Of a DNA stretch of 64,000 nucleotides, positions 37,569 through 46,498 are shown in pieces (position 1 is the first letter of the stretch; the number at the start of each line of letters is the position of its first letter). The notes under the pieces were generated by a model. It had not been told where the DNA came from. It did not search any database and saw only the letters and a list, made by a program, of their open reading frames with translations. Source of the stretch: Planctomycetes bacterium UBA2386 (GTDB lineage Bacteria; Planctomycetota; UBA1135; UBA2386); the NCBI GenBank assembly GCA_002343845.1, contig DDSQ01000175.1, positions 1-64,000 of the forward strand. Direction: 5' to 3'. Made by a program: the position numbers and the translations under genes.

Positions 37569-38539
37569 CACGTTCCCTCCTGACCGACGAAACGCACCAC
37601 GGGCCGCGCGGTCGCTTCGCCGCGCGAGTCGAAAGCGAAGCGGTACGGCCGTTCGAGTTGCAGCTCGGGCGGCAGGTTCTGCGGCGGGCTCCAGGTGAAC
37701 ACGAACCACCGGATCTCGTCGACCATGCCGAGGAAGGCGCCTTCGCCCGGCGCCACCAGGCACACGGTCTCGGGTTCCTGCTGCGGCACGCCTTCCGCCG
37801 GAGCGCGGCCGAGTTCGCGGCCGTCCAGCGTCAGCCACGCTTCGCGGCCATCGCAGCCGACGTCCAACGTGCACCAGCGGCCGACCGGCAGCGCGAGTTC
37901 CGACGTCACGGCGGCGAGCACGGTGCCCGAGCCCTGGCCGTGCAGACGGAAGCGCGCGCGCGGCTTGCCGTCGCCGTCGAGCGTGACTTCGACCGCGGGC
38001 AGGCACTGCAGCAAGGTGCCCGTAGTGCGTTCGTCCAACCAGAGATCGAGTCGGACCACGAAGCCCGACGACAGGTCGACGACGGCAGGCGGCGCGGCCC
38101 AGCGCACGGCCGGCGCCTTGTCGTCGAGGCGCGGTCGGCGCGCGTGGCCAAAGCGCCCGGTGGGAACGTCGTCGCCGCCGAGCACCGGCCGCAGGCTCTC
38201 GTCGAGGACCTGCTCGCGGGGCTCCAGGTGGAACGTCACCACGGGCTGCAGCAGCCGCGCCGACACCGTCGACGGCTCCCCAGCCACGCCGGGGACCAGC
38301 ACCACTTCGCTCGCCACCCCTTCGGACCGCGCGGTCAGTTCGGCGGCGCGCAGTTCGCCTTCGAGGATCGAATTCGCGACCTGCTGCGGATCGGTGCGCC
38401 CGAGGTAGCCGATCGCGACGCCCATCAGCACGGACAGCACGCTGATCACCACGAGCAGTTCGAGCAGCGTGAACCCGCCGGAGCGGGCCGTGCCATCGGG
38501 CCCTCGTTGGCTCCTGCGTCGCGTCGGGCGCTCGTTCAT
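37568..38539 (-). CDS. GspH-like pseudopilin carrying a LamG-like domain
   Basis: 323 residues. The prepilin leader ends SGGFTLLELLVVISVLSVLMG with cleavage after G. Residues about 115-310 form a beta-rich stretch (FVVRLDLWLDERTTGTLLQ, LPVGRWCTLDVGCDG, LTLDGRELGRAP, GMVDEIRWF) with the layout of LamG/concanavalin-like jelly-roll domains, which is unusual in a pseudopilin (normal GspH about 170 residues). Its stop overlaps the GspK-like ATG (TGATG). It begins 12 bp after the GspG-like gene's stop in transcription order. Confidence 0.83.
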   Translation of the reverse strand: MNERPTRRRSQRGPDGTARSGGFTLLELLVVISVLSVLMGVAIGYLGRTDPQQVANSILEGELRAAELTARSEGVASEVVLVPGVAGEPSTVSARLLQPVVTFHLEPREQVLDESLRPVLGGDDVPTGRFGHARRPRLDDKAPAVRWAAPPAVVDLSSGFVVRLDLWLDERTTGTLLQCLPAVEVTLDGDGKPRARFRLHGQGSGTVLAAVTSELALPVGRWCTLDVGCDGREAWLTLDGRELGRAPAEGVPQQEPETVCLVAPGEGAFLGMVDEIRWFVFTWSPPQNLPPELQLERPYRFAFDSRGEATARPVVRFVGQEGT

Positions 38540-38551
38540 GCCAGGGTCGTA

Positions 38552-39196
38552 CTAGTTCGGCGGCCAGACGAGGTCATCGTCGGTGCCGAAGGTCAGGTCG
38601 GGTCCTGCCGACAGCAGCTGGAACTTGCCGACCCCGTAGGCCACGCCGTCCGGGCGGCGCTTGGGCCGCACCTGCACCTGGTCCATCTCGGCGCCCGGCA
38701 CGACCATCTGCGGGCGGTCGAAGCCGAACTTGCCGAAGTAGACCAGCGGCGTGCTCCAGTGGTCGGCGATCTCGATCCGCTCGCGCTTGCGCAGCAGCGG
38801 CAGGTCGATGCCGTGGTCGTCGCCGTCGGTGTTGGTGAAGCGGTCGGCGATGCTGCTCAGGTCGAGGCCGTCGCGGGTCGACTGGCTCAGGAAGCACACC
38901 AGCGACTCGATGCCGGTGTTGCGGCCGTTGTCGCCCTTCCAGCCGGTCTTGGCGCTCGCCTCGGGCGCCTTCAGGTCGTCGGGCGGGTAGTAGCCGTGCG
39001 CGCGATTGAAGTTGCTGATGCCGGTCTCGAGCATCTGGAAGTTGGCTTCGGTCGCGTGGATGTTCGCCGACTCGCGCGTGCCGAGGATCTGCGGCAGCAG
39101 CACTGCCGCGAGCACGCCGAGGATCGAGATCACGATCAACAGCTCAACCAGCGTGAAGCCGGCCGTCGGGCGGGTCGGGTACGCGGGAATCTTCAT
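38552..39196 (-). CDS. GspG-like major pseudopilin
   Basis: 214 residues from ATG 39196. Leader RPTAGFTLVELLIVISILGVL is a clear type IV prepilin cleavage site. The C-terminal half has the GspG-like layout ANFQMLETGISNFNRAHGYYPP then DHWSTPLVYFGKFG, ending in LLSAGPDLTFGTDDDL. This last motif resembles the calcium-binding loop of T2SS major pseudopilins. It would polymerise into the pseudopilus. ATG overlaps by 4 bp the stop of the upstream TPR gene. Confidence 0.9.
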   Translation of the reverse strand: MKIPAYPTRPTAGFTLVELLIVISILGVLAAVLLPQILGTRESANIHATEANFQMLETGISNFNRAHGYYPPDDLKAPEASAKTGWKGDNGRNTGIESLVCFLSQSTRDGLDLSSIADRFTNTDGDDHGIDLPLLRKRERIEIADHWSTPLVYFGKFGFDRPQMVVPGAEMDQVQVRPKRRPDGVAYGVGKFQLLSAGPDLTFGTDDDLVWPPN

Positions 39197-41907
39197 CGCT
39201 GGTCCTTGCGGCGTTCGAGCACGTAGTCGTCGAAGGCGACGTCGACTGCGTCGCCCTTGCGCCCCGTCACGAACAACTCGTTCTTGAGTTCGCCGGGCGT
39301 GTTCGCGGTCAGCATCTTGAGGTCGTGGCGGAACACCACGCGCCCGCCCCACGACACCAGCAACGCGAACTGCCGCTGCTGCTCTTCGCCGCGCGGCACG
39401 ACGCGCAGCTCGATCCGGTGGTTCGCGCGAGCGTCGAAGCCCTCGACAGCGAGAGCCTGCTGCACCACGGTGTCGACGCCGGCCTCGCGGCCGTCCTCGA
39501 TGCGCACGAACGGCTTGCCGTCCTTGATGCCGACGCGCGCCCGGAATTCGGCGCCGCCGCTGCTGCGCAGCAGCTCGATGCCGAGCCCGGCGAACGACTC
39601 GACGAGTGGCTGGTCGTTGCCGAACTGCATCGAGACCGCCGACGCCAGGAAGTTCTTGCCGCGGCGCACGGCGCCGACGCGGGCGACCGTCACCTCGCCC
39701 TTGCCGGACCGCGAGAAGGAGTTGCGCAGGACCAGGCGATCGTCCACCACCTGCGGCCCCAGTGGCCCGTCGGCATCGGCGAGCCAGATGGTGCCAGGAT
39801 CGGTGCGATCGAAGGCGTCGCCGAGCGTCTCCTTCTGCGCATGGTCGTCGATCGCCGCCAGCGTGGCCTGCGCCCACTTCGCGATCGGCTCCTCGCGGCC
39901 GAGGTCCTGGGTCATGCGCTGCAGCGCCGCTGCAGCGTCGTCGACCAGCCCGCGGCTGTAGTCGACGACCGCGAGCGCGCCCTTGCCGAACCACTTGCTG
40001 CGTTCGTCGGTCGAGAAGTCGCGCGCACTCGCGAACGCCTCGGCCGCCTTGCGCGCGTCGAGCGCGTCGAAACGGTAGAGCCCCTGCAGTTCGTAGAGTT
40101 CGAGCGACGGCGACGGCGCCAACGCCACGGCGCGGTCGCCGTACTGGCGCGCGCCGACGGCGGCCTCGGCCTGCTGCGGGCCGATGCCTTCGAGCGCGCG
40201 CGCTGCCTGGGCCGCCGCCATCTCGGCGATCGCGTGGGTGAAGTCGTCGCGCAGCCGCAGGGCGGCAGCCAACGCCTCGATCGAAGCTCCGGTCTGGCCG
40301 GCGAGGCGCAACGTGCGGCCGCGCACGTAGAACGTGAACGGGTCCTGCGGGTCGGCTTCCAGCGCGCGGTCGAGCCACACGGTCGCCGACTCGAACTGGC
40401 CGGTGCGCGAGAACAACCATGCCAACGCCGACGCGACGCGGGCGCGCAACAGCGGCTCGCGATCGTAGGTCGCCACCAGCAGGTCGTGCGCTTCCTGCAA
40501 CTTGCCTTCGCGCGCGAGGCAGCAGGCCTGGCCGAACGCGGCCGATCCTGCGTCGGCCGTGCCGTCGGCGGCGCGAAACGCCGCCAGGGCGTTGGTCAAC
40601 TCGCCCGCGGCATAGGCGATGCAGCCCTCGAGGTAGCTCTGCGGCGTGGCCTTCATCGCCACGCTGCCGAGCAGCGTGCGCGCGCGTTCGACGTCGCCGA
40701 CCGCCAGTGCGCACTCGACCAGGATGCGGCCGACGCGCACCTTCTCGCCGGCGTCCTGCACGCTGCCGAGCGCCTGCTCGGCCCGCGCCGCTGCCGCGGC
40801 GGCCTCACGGCTGCGACCACGCAGCCGCAGGAAATCGGCGAGGGCTGCGTGCGGGCGCGCATCCCGTGGCATGAGCTGGACCGCTTGCTGCAGATCGGCC
40901 TCGGCGTCGAGCCACAGCCCCAGGCGCATCTTGATGGCGCCGAGGCCCTCGAAGCGGAACGCACCCTCCGACCCGGTCGTCGGCAGGCCCTCGAGCATCG
41001 CCAGTTCCCCGGCGAGATCGCCGCGGGCGCGCAGCACGCGCTGCAGCAGCCGCAGCCCCTCCGGATCGCCCTTGCCGAACTGACGGTACCTCTGGGCGTG
41101 TTCGAGCGCCTTGTCGTAGCACTCGGTCGCCGACCGCGCCTGCTCGAGCAACCACAGGATCAAGGCGCGCCGTTCGGGTTGGTGGCCCGCGTCGTCGGCG
41201 ACCTTGCGTTCGCGGCGCCGGATCTCGTTGCGCAGGTTGTCGGCGAGCGAGATGCGGTCGATGCGGTAAGTCTCGTCGCCGAACGTCATCACGTCGGCGA
41301 GGCGCTGCTTCGTGACGTCGTAGATGCGCAGGCGCAGCTTGACGCCGGTGAAGTCGCCGCGCTCCTCGAGCGCGAAGAGGTCGTGGCCCTCGGCCTCGAT
41401 CGTGCCAAAGCGCGGCGAAGCGAGACCGTTGTACCAGACCCGGTCGTAGCTGCGCGCGGCGCGTTCCTCGAGCTCCTTGCGGGTCGCGGTCGGGCCTTCC
41501 TCCTGTGCCGGGGCCTCGACGACCGGCGCGGCTTCGCCGCCACCCTGCACGATCGGCGTCGCCGACAGCAGCGCACCATCGACCCGCAGCGCGTAGAGGT
41601 GGCCGAAGTCCGGCCCCGGTTCGAGCGGGATCGCCGCCATCGACAGCGGCGCGCGCGGCGGGAACGCGAGCGCGCGCGGCGGCAGCGGTCGCGTCTCGCT
41701 CGGTTCGGTGCAGAAGTCGCGGCGCTGCATGAGCGCGGCGTCGCCAGCCACCAGCGGCGTCGCCACGGGCGGCTTCGCGGCGTACTCGAGCGTCTTCGCG
41801 CTGAACGAGCCGCGGAACGTCGCCGGCGTCAGGTAGCTGCTGGCGGCCCAGCCGCCGACCACCAGGGTCAGCAGCGCGAGCGTTTGCTCCTTGCGGATGG
41901 CGATCAC
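39193..41907 (-). CDS. Membrane-anchored TPR protein with a C-terminal jelly-roll-like domain
   Basis: 904 residues from GTG 41907. One N-terminal membrane helix (about residues 9-26, LALLTLVVGGWAASSYL) puts the rest in the periplasm. Residues about 280-640 hold TPR-like helical pairs (e.g. ALDRALEADPQDPFTFYVRG). Residues about 700-900 are beta-rich with LamG-like traits (GPQVVDDRLVLRNSFS, IELLRSSGGAEFRARVG, VSWGGRVVFRHDL). I do not recognise a standard T2SS/T4P counterpart, though it may play a PilP/GspC-like bridging role. GTGA overlap with the PilO-like gene's stop and ATGA with the GspG-like gene indicate coupling. Confidence 0.75.
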   Translation of the reverse strand: MIAIRKEQTLALLTLVVGGWAASSYLTPATFRGSFSAKTLEYAAKPPVATPLVAGDAALMQRRDFCTEPSETRPLPPRALAFPPRAPLSMAAIPLEPGPDFGHLYALRVDGALLSATPIVQGGGEAAPVVEAPAQEEGPTATRKELEERAARSYDRVWYNGLASPRFGTIEAEGHDLFALEERGDFTGVKLRLRIYDVTKQRLADVMTFGDETYRIDRISLADNLRNEIRRRERKVADDAGHQPERRALILWLLEQARSATECYDKALEHAQRYRQFGKGDPEGLRLLQRVLRARGDLAGELAMLEGLPTTGSEGAFRFEGLGAIKMRLGLWLDAEADLQQAVQLMPRDARPHAALADFLRLRGRSREAAAAAARAEQALGSVQDAGEKVRVGRILVECALAVGDVERARTLLGSVAMKATPQSYLEGCIAYAAGELTNALAAFRAADGTADAGSAAFGQACCLAREGKLQEAHDLLVATYDREPLLRARVASALAWLFSRTGQFESATVWLDRALEADPQDPFTFYVRGRTLRLAGQTGASIEALAAALRLRDDFTHAIAEMAAAQAARALEGIGPQQAEAAVGARQYGDRAVALAPSPSLELYELQGLYRFDALDARKAAEAFASARDFSTDERSKWFGKGALAVVDYSRGLVDDAAAALQRMTQDLGREEPIAKWAQATLAAIDDHAQKETLGDAFDRTDPGTIWLADADGPLGPQVVDDRLVLRNSFSRSGKGEVTVARVGAVRRGKNFLASAVSMQFGNDQPLVESFAGLGIELLRSSGGAEFRARVGIKDGKPFVRIEDGREAGVDTVVQQALAVEGFDARANHRIELRVVPRGEEQQRQFALLVSWGGRVVFRHDLKMLTANTPGELKNELFVTGRKGDAVDVAFDDYVLERRKDQR

Positions 41908-42698
41908 TTGTTCTCCTTCCAGGCAATGCCTTGCACCGAGCCCTTCACCGTGCACGGCTCGCCGGGCTTCTGCGGGCGCGTCACCGACCAGGTCTCGACG
42001 ACCAGCGTGCGGTCGCGTTGGCGGCACGACTCGAGGAACGCGAGCAGCGTCGGCTCGTCGGCCTGGAACGCGAAGGCAACCTGCTCCTGCCGCAGCACGT
42101 CGCGCACATCGACCTCGCCTGGCTTGGTCGGGCGCAGCACGTTGCGCTGGTTGCGGCGGTTCTCGAGCTTGAGCGACTGGATGGTGCGCAGGCCGGTCGC
42201 ATTCTCGTCGGCGGCCCGCGTGCGATCGTGCGCCGCGAACAGCCGCTGCTGCACTTCGTCGAGGATCTCGAGGCCGAACAGGGTGTTACGGATGTCGTCG
42301 AAGGCGGTCGGCACGTCCCAGGCGACGGCAGCATCGACCACCTGCACGTCGCGACGGTTCGCCGCGGTGCTGATCGCCGTGCGCAGTTCGCGTCCGATCT
42401 GGAACTGGTACTCGTCGGGCCGGCCCTTGCCGTCGAGCACGAAGCGGTCGCGCTGCACGAACCGCAGTTCGGCCGTCAGCCGGTCCCGCTCGCCGCCGAT
42501 GCGTTCCTGCTCCTCGCGCGCCGCCGCGAGGGCCGCCGAGTCGTAGGCTTCGGCCGGGGCGCCGAGCGTCTTCGCCGACGGCACCCGCACGTCGTAGACC
42601 GAAGCGATCACGCTGCTGCCGATCCACCAGGCCACCGCGCCGATCGCAGCACCCAGCAGCCAGCGTTTGTTCTCCTGAACGAAGGCGCCGACGTCCAT
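41904..42698 (-). CDS. PilO/GspM-like inner-membrane assembly protein
   Basis: 264 residues from ATG 42698. A short cytosolic N-terminus is followed by one membrane helix (about residues 14-29, LLGAAIGAVAWWIGSSV), a coiled coil (about 50-80) and a small alpha/beta periplasmic domain. This is the layout of PilO/GspM, the partner of PilN. The assignment rests on layout and on the position directly after the PilM-PilN fusion. The start overlaps the PilM-N stop as TGATG. Confidence 0.7.
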   Translation of the reverse strand: MDVGAFVQENKRWLLGAAIGAVAWWIGSSVIASVYDVRVPSAKTLGAPAEAYDSAALAAAREEQERIGGERDRLTAELRFVQRDRFVLDGKGRPDEYQFQIGRELRTAISTAANRRDVQVVDAAVAWDVPTAFDDIRNTLFGLEILDEVQQRLFAAHDRTRAADENATGLRTIQSLKLENRRNQRNVLRPTKPGEVDVRDVLRQEQVAFAFQADEPTLLAFLESCRQRDRTLVVETWSVTRPQKPGEPCTVKGSVQGIAWKENK

Positions 42699-44332
42699 CA
42701 CTGCACCTCCGTGCCGAGGTCGACCGTGATGCGGAATCGCTCCGTCTTGTCCTGACTGGCCAGGTTCACCATCTGCGGGTTCAGCCCGGCCATGCCGGGA
42801 TCGCTGGTCATCTTCTGTTTGAAGTCGAGCACGACGCGGTTCACGTCGACGCCGTTGAGTTCCTTGCCCGCGCCCTCGACGACGACCACCGGCCGCTTCT
42901 TCTGGGCACCGCTGCCCGTCGCGGCGCTGCTCGCCGTGCCGAGTTCGATCTTCTCGATCCAGAGCTGCGGCGGCAGGTGCGCCGCCACCGCGCGCTGCAC
43001 GCGCACGAGCCCGTGCAGCGGCAGCGCCTTGTCGGCGAGGTGATCGACGAGACCACGGTCGCGGCGATTCTGGTCGATCACCGCGGTGGCATCCTCGTGC
43101 ACCGACTTGGCGGAGTTCACCTTGGCCTTCAGGGTCCGCGTCGCCGTGCTGGCTGCTTCCGCTGCCTGTTGGCCGTGCATGACCTGCAGGCCGAGCACCG
43201 CGACCACGAGCGCCCCGGCGGCGATGTTCCAGATCGTGCGCTGCTGGAACCGCTGCGCCTTGCGCACGGCCTCGGGCAGGATCTCGAGCGAGTAGAGCGT
43301 GTCGTCCAGGCGCCCGACGGCGAGCCCGAGCGCGATCACCGCCTCGTGCCGCATCGCCGCGAGTTGCTCGGCGTCGGCCGGCGGCAGCGCCGACAGGTCG
43401 AGGTTGGCGAACGGGTCGAACAGCTCGACCGGGCAGCGCAGCACTTCGCGCAGGAAGCCGCGGATGCCGCGCAGGCGAGCACCACCGCCGGCCACCAGCA
43501 CACGATCGAGGCGCAGGTCGGCGACCTTCGTCTGCGCCTTGCAGAACGACAACGAACTCTGGATCGCCGCCGAGATCGAACCAGCGCCCGCGGTCGCCGC
43601 CATGGTGACCTTCTCGGCCTGGCCGCTGGCGTGCCGGCCGCGGCTCTGCGGATCGAGGTCGAGCAGGTCCTTCTTCAGCGCCTCGGCCTTGCGTGCGCTG
43701 ACGTTGAACGACGACGCGATCGCCTCGTCGAGCACCGCGGCGCCGCTGCTGAGGTTGCGCGCGAACAGCAGGTCGGTGCCCTTCACGATCGCGAGGTCGA
43801 TCGTCTGGTGGCCGATGTTGACCAGGCAGACGACGGTGTCCGCCTCGACCGGGCCGCACTTGAGGTAGGCGTTGTAGAGCGCCGTGCAGTTCGGCACGAA
43901 GGCGGCGACCGAACCGCCGCCGCGCTTGAGTTCGCCCTGCAGACGATCGAGGGCTTCGTCCTTGGCGAGCGCGAGCAGCACGGTGTCGACGCCAGCCTCC
44001 GGATCCTGCGGCGGCAGCAGGTTGTAGTCGGCGGACAACGAGCCGCCCGACTGCTGCGCCAGGTCCTGGATCTCGAGGTCCATCAGGTTGCGCAGCTGCC
44101 AGTCCGGTGTTGGCGGCACCTGGCTGTAGCGCAGGGTCATGTCGCGACCGGCGAGGCCGCACACGGCCCCCGCCAGCGGGATGCCGGCCGTCGCCAGCGA
44201 GACCACGCCCTCACCTTCGCCACGCGGCAGGCCGGCGAAACGCAGCAGCTTGACGCCGTGCTTGCCGGCCTGCGCCACGAGGATCTTGCTGCTGTGGCTG
44301 CCGAGGTCGACGGCCGTCGCTTTGTTGCCCAT
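42698..44332 (-). CDS. PilM-PilN fusion (actin-like ATPase plus assembly-platform membrane domain)
   Basis: 544 residues. Residues 1-345 form the PilM actin-like fold: AVDLGSHSSKILVAQ is the first phosphate loop, CLVNIGHQTIDLAIVKG the second, and VLVAGGGARLRGI the nucleotide-binding loop. One membrane helix lies at about 360-380 (NIAAGALVVAVLGLQVM). The periplasmic part (about 385-544) matches PilN/GspL in layout. PilM and PilN are normally separate proteins that bind each other, so the fusion links them permanently. It couples cytosolic motor components to the periplasmic pilus. Confidence 0.85.
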   Translation of the reverse strand: MGNKATAVDLGSHSSKILVAQAGKHGVKLLRFAGLPRGEGEGVVSLATAGIPLAGAVCGLAGRDMTLRYSQVPPTPDWQLRNLMDLEIQDLAQQSGGSLSADYNLLPPQDPEAGVDTVLLALAKDEALDRLQGELKRGGGSVAAFVPNCTALYNAYLKCGPVEADTVVCLVNIGHQTIDLAIVKGTDLLFARNLSSGAAVLDEAIASSFNVSARKAEALKKDLLDLDPQSRGRHASGQAEKVTMAATAGAGSISAAIQSSLSFCKAQTKVADLRLDRVLVAGGGARLRGIRGFLREVLRCPVELFDPFANLDLSALPPADAEQLAAMRHEAVIALGLAVGRLDDTLYSLEILPEAVRKAQRFQQRTIWNIAAGALVVAVLGLQVMHGQQAAEAASTATRTLKAKVNSAKSVHEDATAVIDQNRRDRGLVDHLADKALPLHGLVRVQRAVAAHLPPQLWIEKIELGTASSAATGSGAQKKRPVVVVEGAGKELNGVDVNRVVLDFKQKMTSDPGMAGLNPQMVNLASQDKTERFRITVDLGTEVQ

Positions 44333-44344
44333 AGGTCGGTGTCG

Positions 44345-46285
44345 CTACTTCGCGGGGAGTTGGCGGTCCACGTACTGTTCGACCAGCGTCTGCAGCCCGG
44401 TCTGCTGCGCCTCGCCGAGCGCCTTCGCCAGGGCCTGCAGGCGACTGCGCTCGCGGTCCCGCTGCTGGCCGTCGATGGCCAGCAACTGGGCTCCGGCACG
44501 GTCCTGGAGTGCTTGCACCGCCGCCGGGTCCTCGAGGTTGTGGTCGCCGTAGAGCTGGCGCAGTTCGGCGACGCCGAGCACGACGCGCTCGAACCCGCCG
44601 CGGGTGCTGAAGAACGCGGCTTCCTCGAGATCACGCTGTAGCGCGCCGACGGTCGCCGCCTGCTGCGCGAGGATCTCGGTGCGCAGCGCCGTGGCCCTTC
44701 CGAGTTGCTCGGTGTCCATCGGCAGAGTGCGCATCAGCGTGGCGATGTGGTCGAGGGCCTCGCCCGGCCGCTTCTCGTCGCGGGCGCGGCCCGCCTGCCG
44801 CACCAGTTCGCCGGCCTGTTGCCGTTCGCTGCGGAACGACAGCAGGAGCTCGACCTGGTTGGCCGGCGCCGACAAGCGGTAGCGGCCGCCGCCGGTGCGT
44901 CCGCGCCACGTCACCGCGGCGGGCACCTGCAGCATCGCGCGCGTCAGGCGGTCGCCGACCAGCACGCGACGGGCGAGGAACTCCGAATCGGCCGCGGTGC
45001 CGGCGAACGCGAGGTCGTCGCTGGCGATCGCGAGGCCGCCGACGGCTTCGGCCGGCAGCACGAACCGCAGGCTGTCGGCGCCGGCTGCCGCCAACGTGAA
45101 GCCGCGTTCGCCGGGCGTGCACACCACGGTCTGGCCGAGGTCGGACAGCACGCAGAGATCTGCGCGGTGCAGCCCCTGCAACGCTTCCGGCACGCGTTCG
45201 GGCAGCACGCCGAGAAGGATCGCCGGGTTCTCGTTGTCGACGGAACGCACGGCCACTGCGCACCCGGTGCCGATCGCGGTCTGGCTGCCGTCGGCCTGCT
45301 TCACCTCGAGCGCCGCGGCATTGCCGCCTTCCACGATCGCTACGTCGTCGACGCGCACCACGGCTTCGGCTCCGGGCAGCACGGCGACCACTTCGAGCTG
45401 CAGCCGGTCGCAACCGGGCGGAACGGCCAGCACGACCTCGATGCGTTGCCAGGCGTCGACGGCGGCGAGCGGCGTACCGCTGCAGAACCGGAACGGCACC
45501 TGTTCGTTGGCCGACGCGAACACCGCGCGCAGCGCCACCTGGGCACCGCCGCGGGCCTCGACGTGCGCAGCCAGGGTCATGGTGCGCAGCGCGAACACCG
45601 GCAGCGGCTCGGCGAGGCGCAACACCGCGAAGTCCGGGGCATCGTCGCCTTCCCCGCGCATGACCTGGAACGCGCCAGCGCCGGAGTGGCTGCTCGTCGT
45701 CGTCTGCCAGGCAGCCCCTGGACCACGCAGCGCCCAACCTTCCTCACCTTCGCAGCCGGCGACCGGGCCCGCGAGCTGGTTGCCGGCGACGACGACCACC
45801 GCGCGGGCTCGCGTCCGACCCGGCGTCTCGACATCGCCTTGCTGGCTGCCCTGCCACCAGAACCAACCACCGGCTCCGAGCGCCAACACCAGTGCGGCCG
45901 CCAGCAGACCGGCCGAGCCACCGCGACGGCCGAGCTTGCCGGCATCGAGGCGTCGCACCGCCAGTTCGCCGGGGTCGGCCTTGGCCGCCTCGCCCTCGTC
46001 GCGGAACTTCACTCGCAGCCGACCGACCGTGACGACATCGCCCGGCGTCAGCACGATCTCGGTGATGCGCTTGCCGTCGAGGAACGTGCCGTTCGTCGAA
46101 CCGAGGTCGCGCAGCACGTGGCGATCGCCTTCGAGCACGATCTCGGCGTGCACTCCCGAGGTCTTCTCGTCGGCGAGAACAAGATCGTTGCCCGGCTTGC
46201 GGCCGATGCGCAGCGGGCGATCCGCGACGGCGAGGACTTCCCCCGCGCGATCCCCATCGAGGATCTCGAGGACGTATTGGGCCAT
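44345..46285 (-). CDS. FHA-domain transmembrane protein at the head of the pseudopilus operon
   Basis: 646 residues from ATG 46285. Residues about 22-90 are an FHA phosphothreonine-binding domain (LRIGRKPGNDLVL, SGVHAEI, DLGSTNGTFLDGKRI). One membrane helix (about 125-145, GLLAAALVLALGAGGWFWW) separates it from a large periplasmic part (about 150-646) that is beta-rich then helical. It would read cytosolic phosphorylation and pass a signal to the pilus or secretion system. FHA proteins regulate other secretion systems, but that role here is inferred. It is the first gene of the cluster. Confidence 0.82.
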   Translation of the reverse strand: MAQYVLEILDGDRAGEVLAVADRPLRIGRKPGNDLVLADEKTSGVHAEIVLEGDRHVLRDLGSTNGTFLDGKRITEIVLTPGDVVTVGRLRVKFRDEGEAAKADPGELAVRRLDAGKLGRRGGSAGLLAAALVLALGAGGWFWWQGSQQGDVETPGRTRARAVVVVAGNQLAGPVAGCEGEEGWALRGPGAAWQTTTSSHSGAGAFQVMRGEGDDAPDFAVLRLAEPLPVFALRTMTLAAHVEARGGAQVALRAVFASANEQVPFRFCSGTPLAAVDAWQRIEVVLAVPPGCDRLQLEVVAVLPGAEAVVRVDDVAIVEGGNAAALEVKQADGSQTAIGTGCAVAVRSVDNENPAILLGVLPERVPEALQGLHRADLCVLSDLGQTVVCTPGERGFTLAAAGADSLRFVLPAEAVGGLAIASDDLAFAGTAADSEFLARRVLVGDRLTRAMLQVPAAVTWRGRTGGGRYRLSAPANQVELLLSFRSERQQAGELVRQAGRARDEKRPGEALDHIATLMRTLPMDTEQLGRATALRTEILAQQAATVGALQRDLEEAAFFSTRGGFERVVLGVAELRQLYGDHNLEDPAAVQALQDRAGAQLLAIDGQQRDRERSRLQALAKALGEAQQTGLQTLVEQYVDRQLPAK

Positions 46286-46405
46286 ACCGGTTACCAGGGT
46301 CGCAGGCACGCCGGACCGTGTTCCCTGGGCGGGGCTACCGAGGGAACGCGCGTGCCGGATGTCGCCGCCGGCCGGGGACGCAAGCACGCGGAGGCGACGC
46401 CGCAC

Positions 46406-46433
46406 AACCTAGCGACGAGCGCAGGTCCCGCAA
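46406..46433 (-). promoter_or_regulatory. Promoter-like site for the FHA-to-parvulin operon
   Basis: On the minus strand, TTGCGG (46433-46428), a 16-bp spacer, TAGGTT (46411-46406), leaving a leader of about 115 bp before ATG 46285. No other promoter-like site is obvious in the cluster, so it may drive all eleven genes. Confidence 0.45.
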
Positions 46434-46498
46434 GCGGCTGGCGGGGCCTTTGCGAACATTGCCGGTGCCGTCCGGGCTCGCCGCTACAACACAAGCGC

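Noticed and set aside
32475..37583. A 1,702-residue open frame on the plus strand opposite the giant GspK-like gene
   Set aside because: It is Arg/Val/Ala-rich with no domain, signal or start context, and lies exactly opposite a gene with clear pseudopilin and GspK motifs. Long antisense frames are expected at this GC content.
39325..42546. A 1,073-residue plus-strand frame opposite the TPR and PilO-like genes
   Set aside because: The same Arg/Ala/Val-rich antisense pattern, and the minus-strand genes have linked start and stop overlaps.
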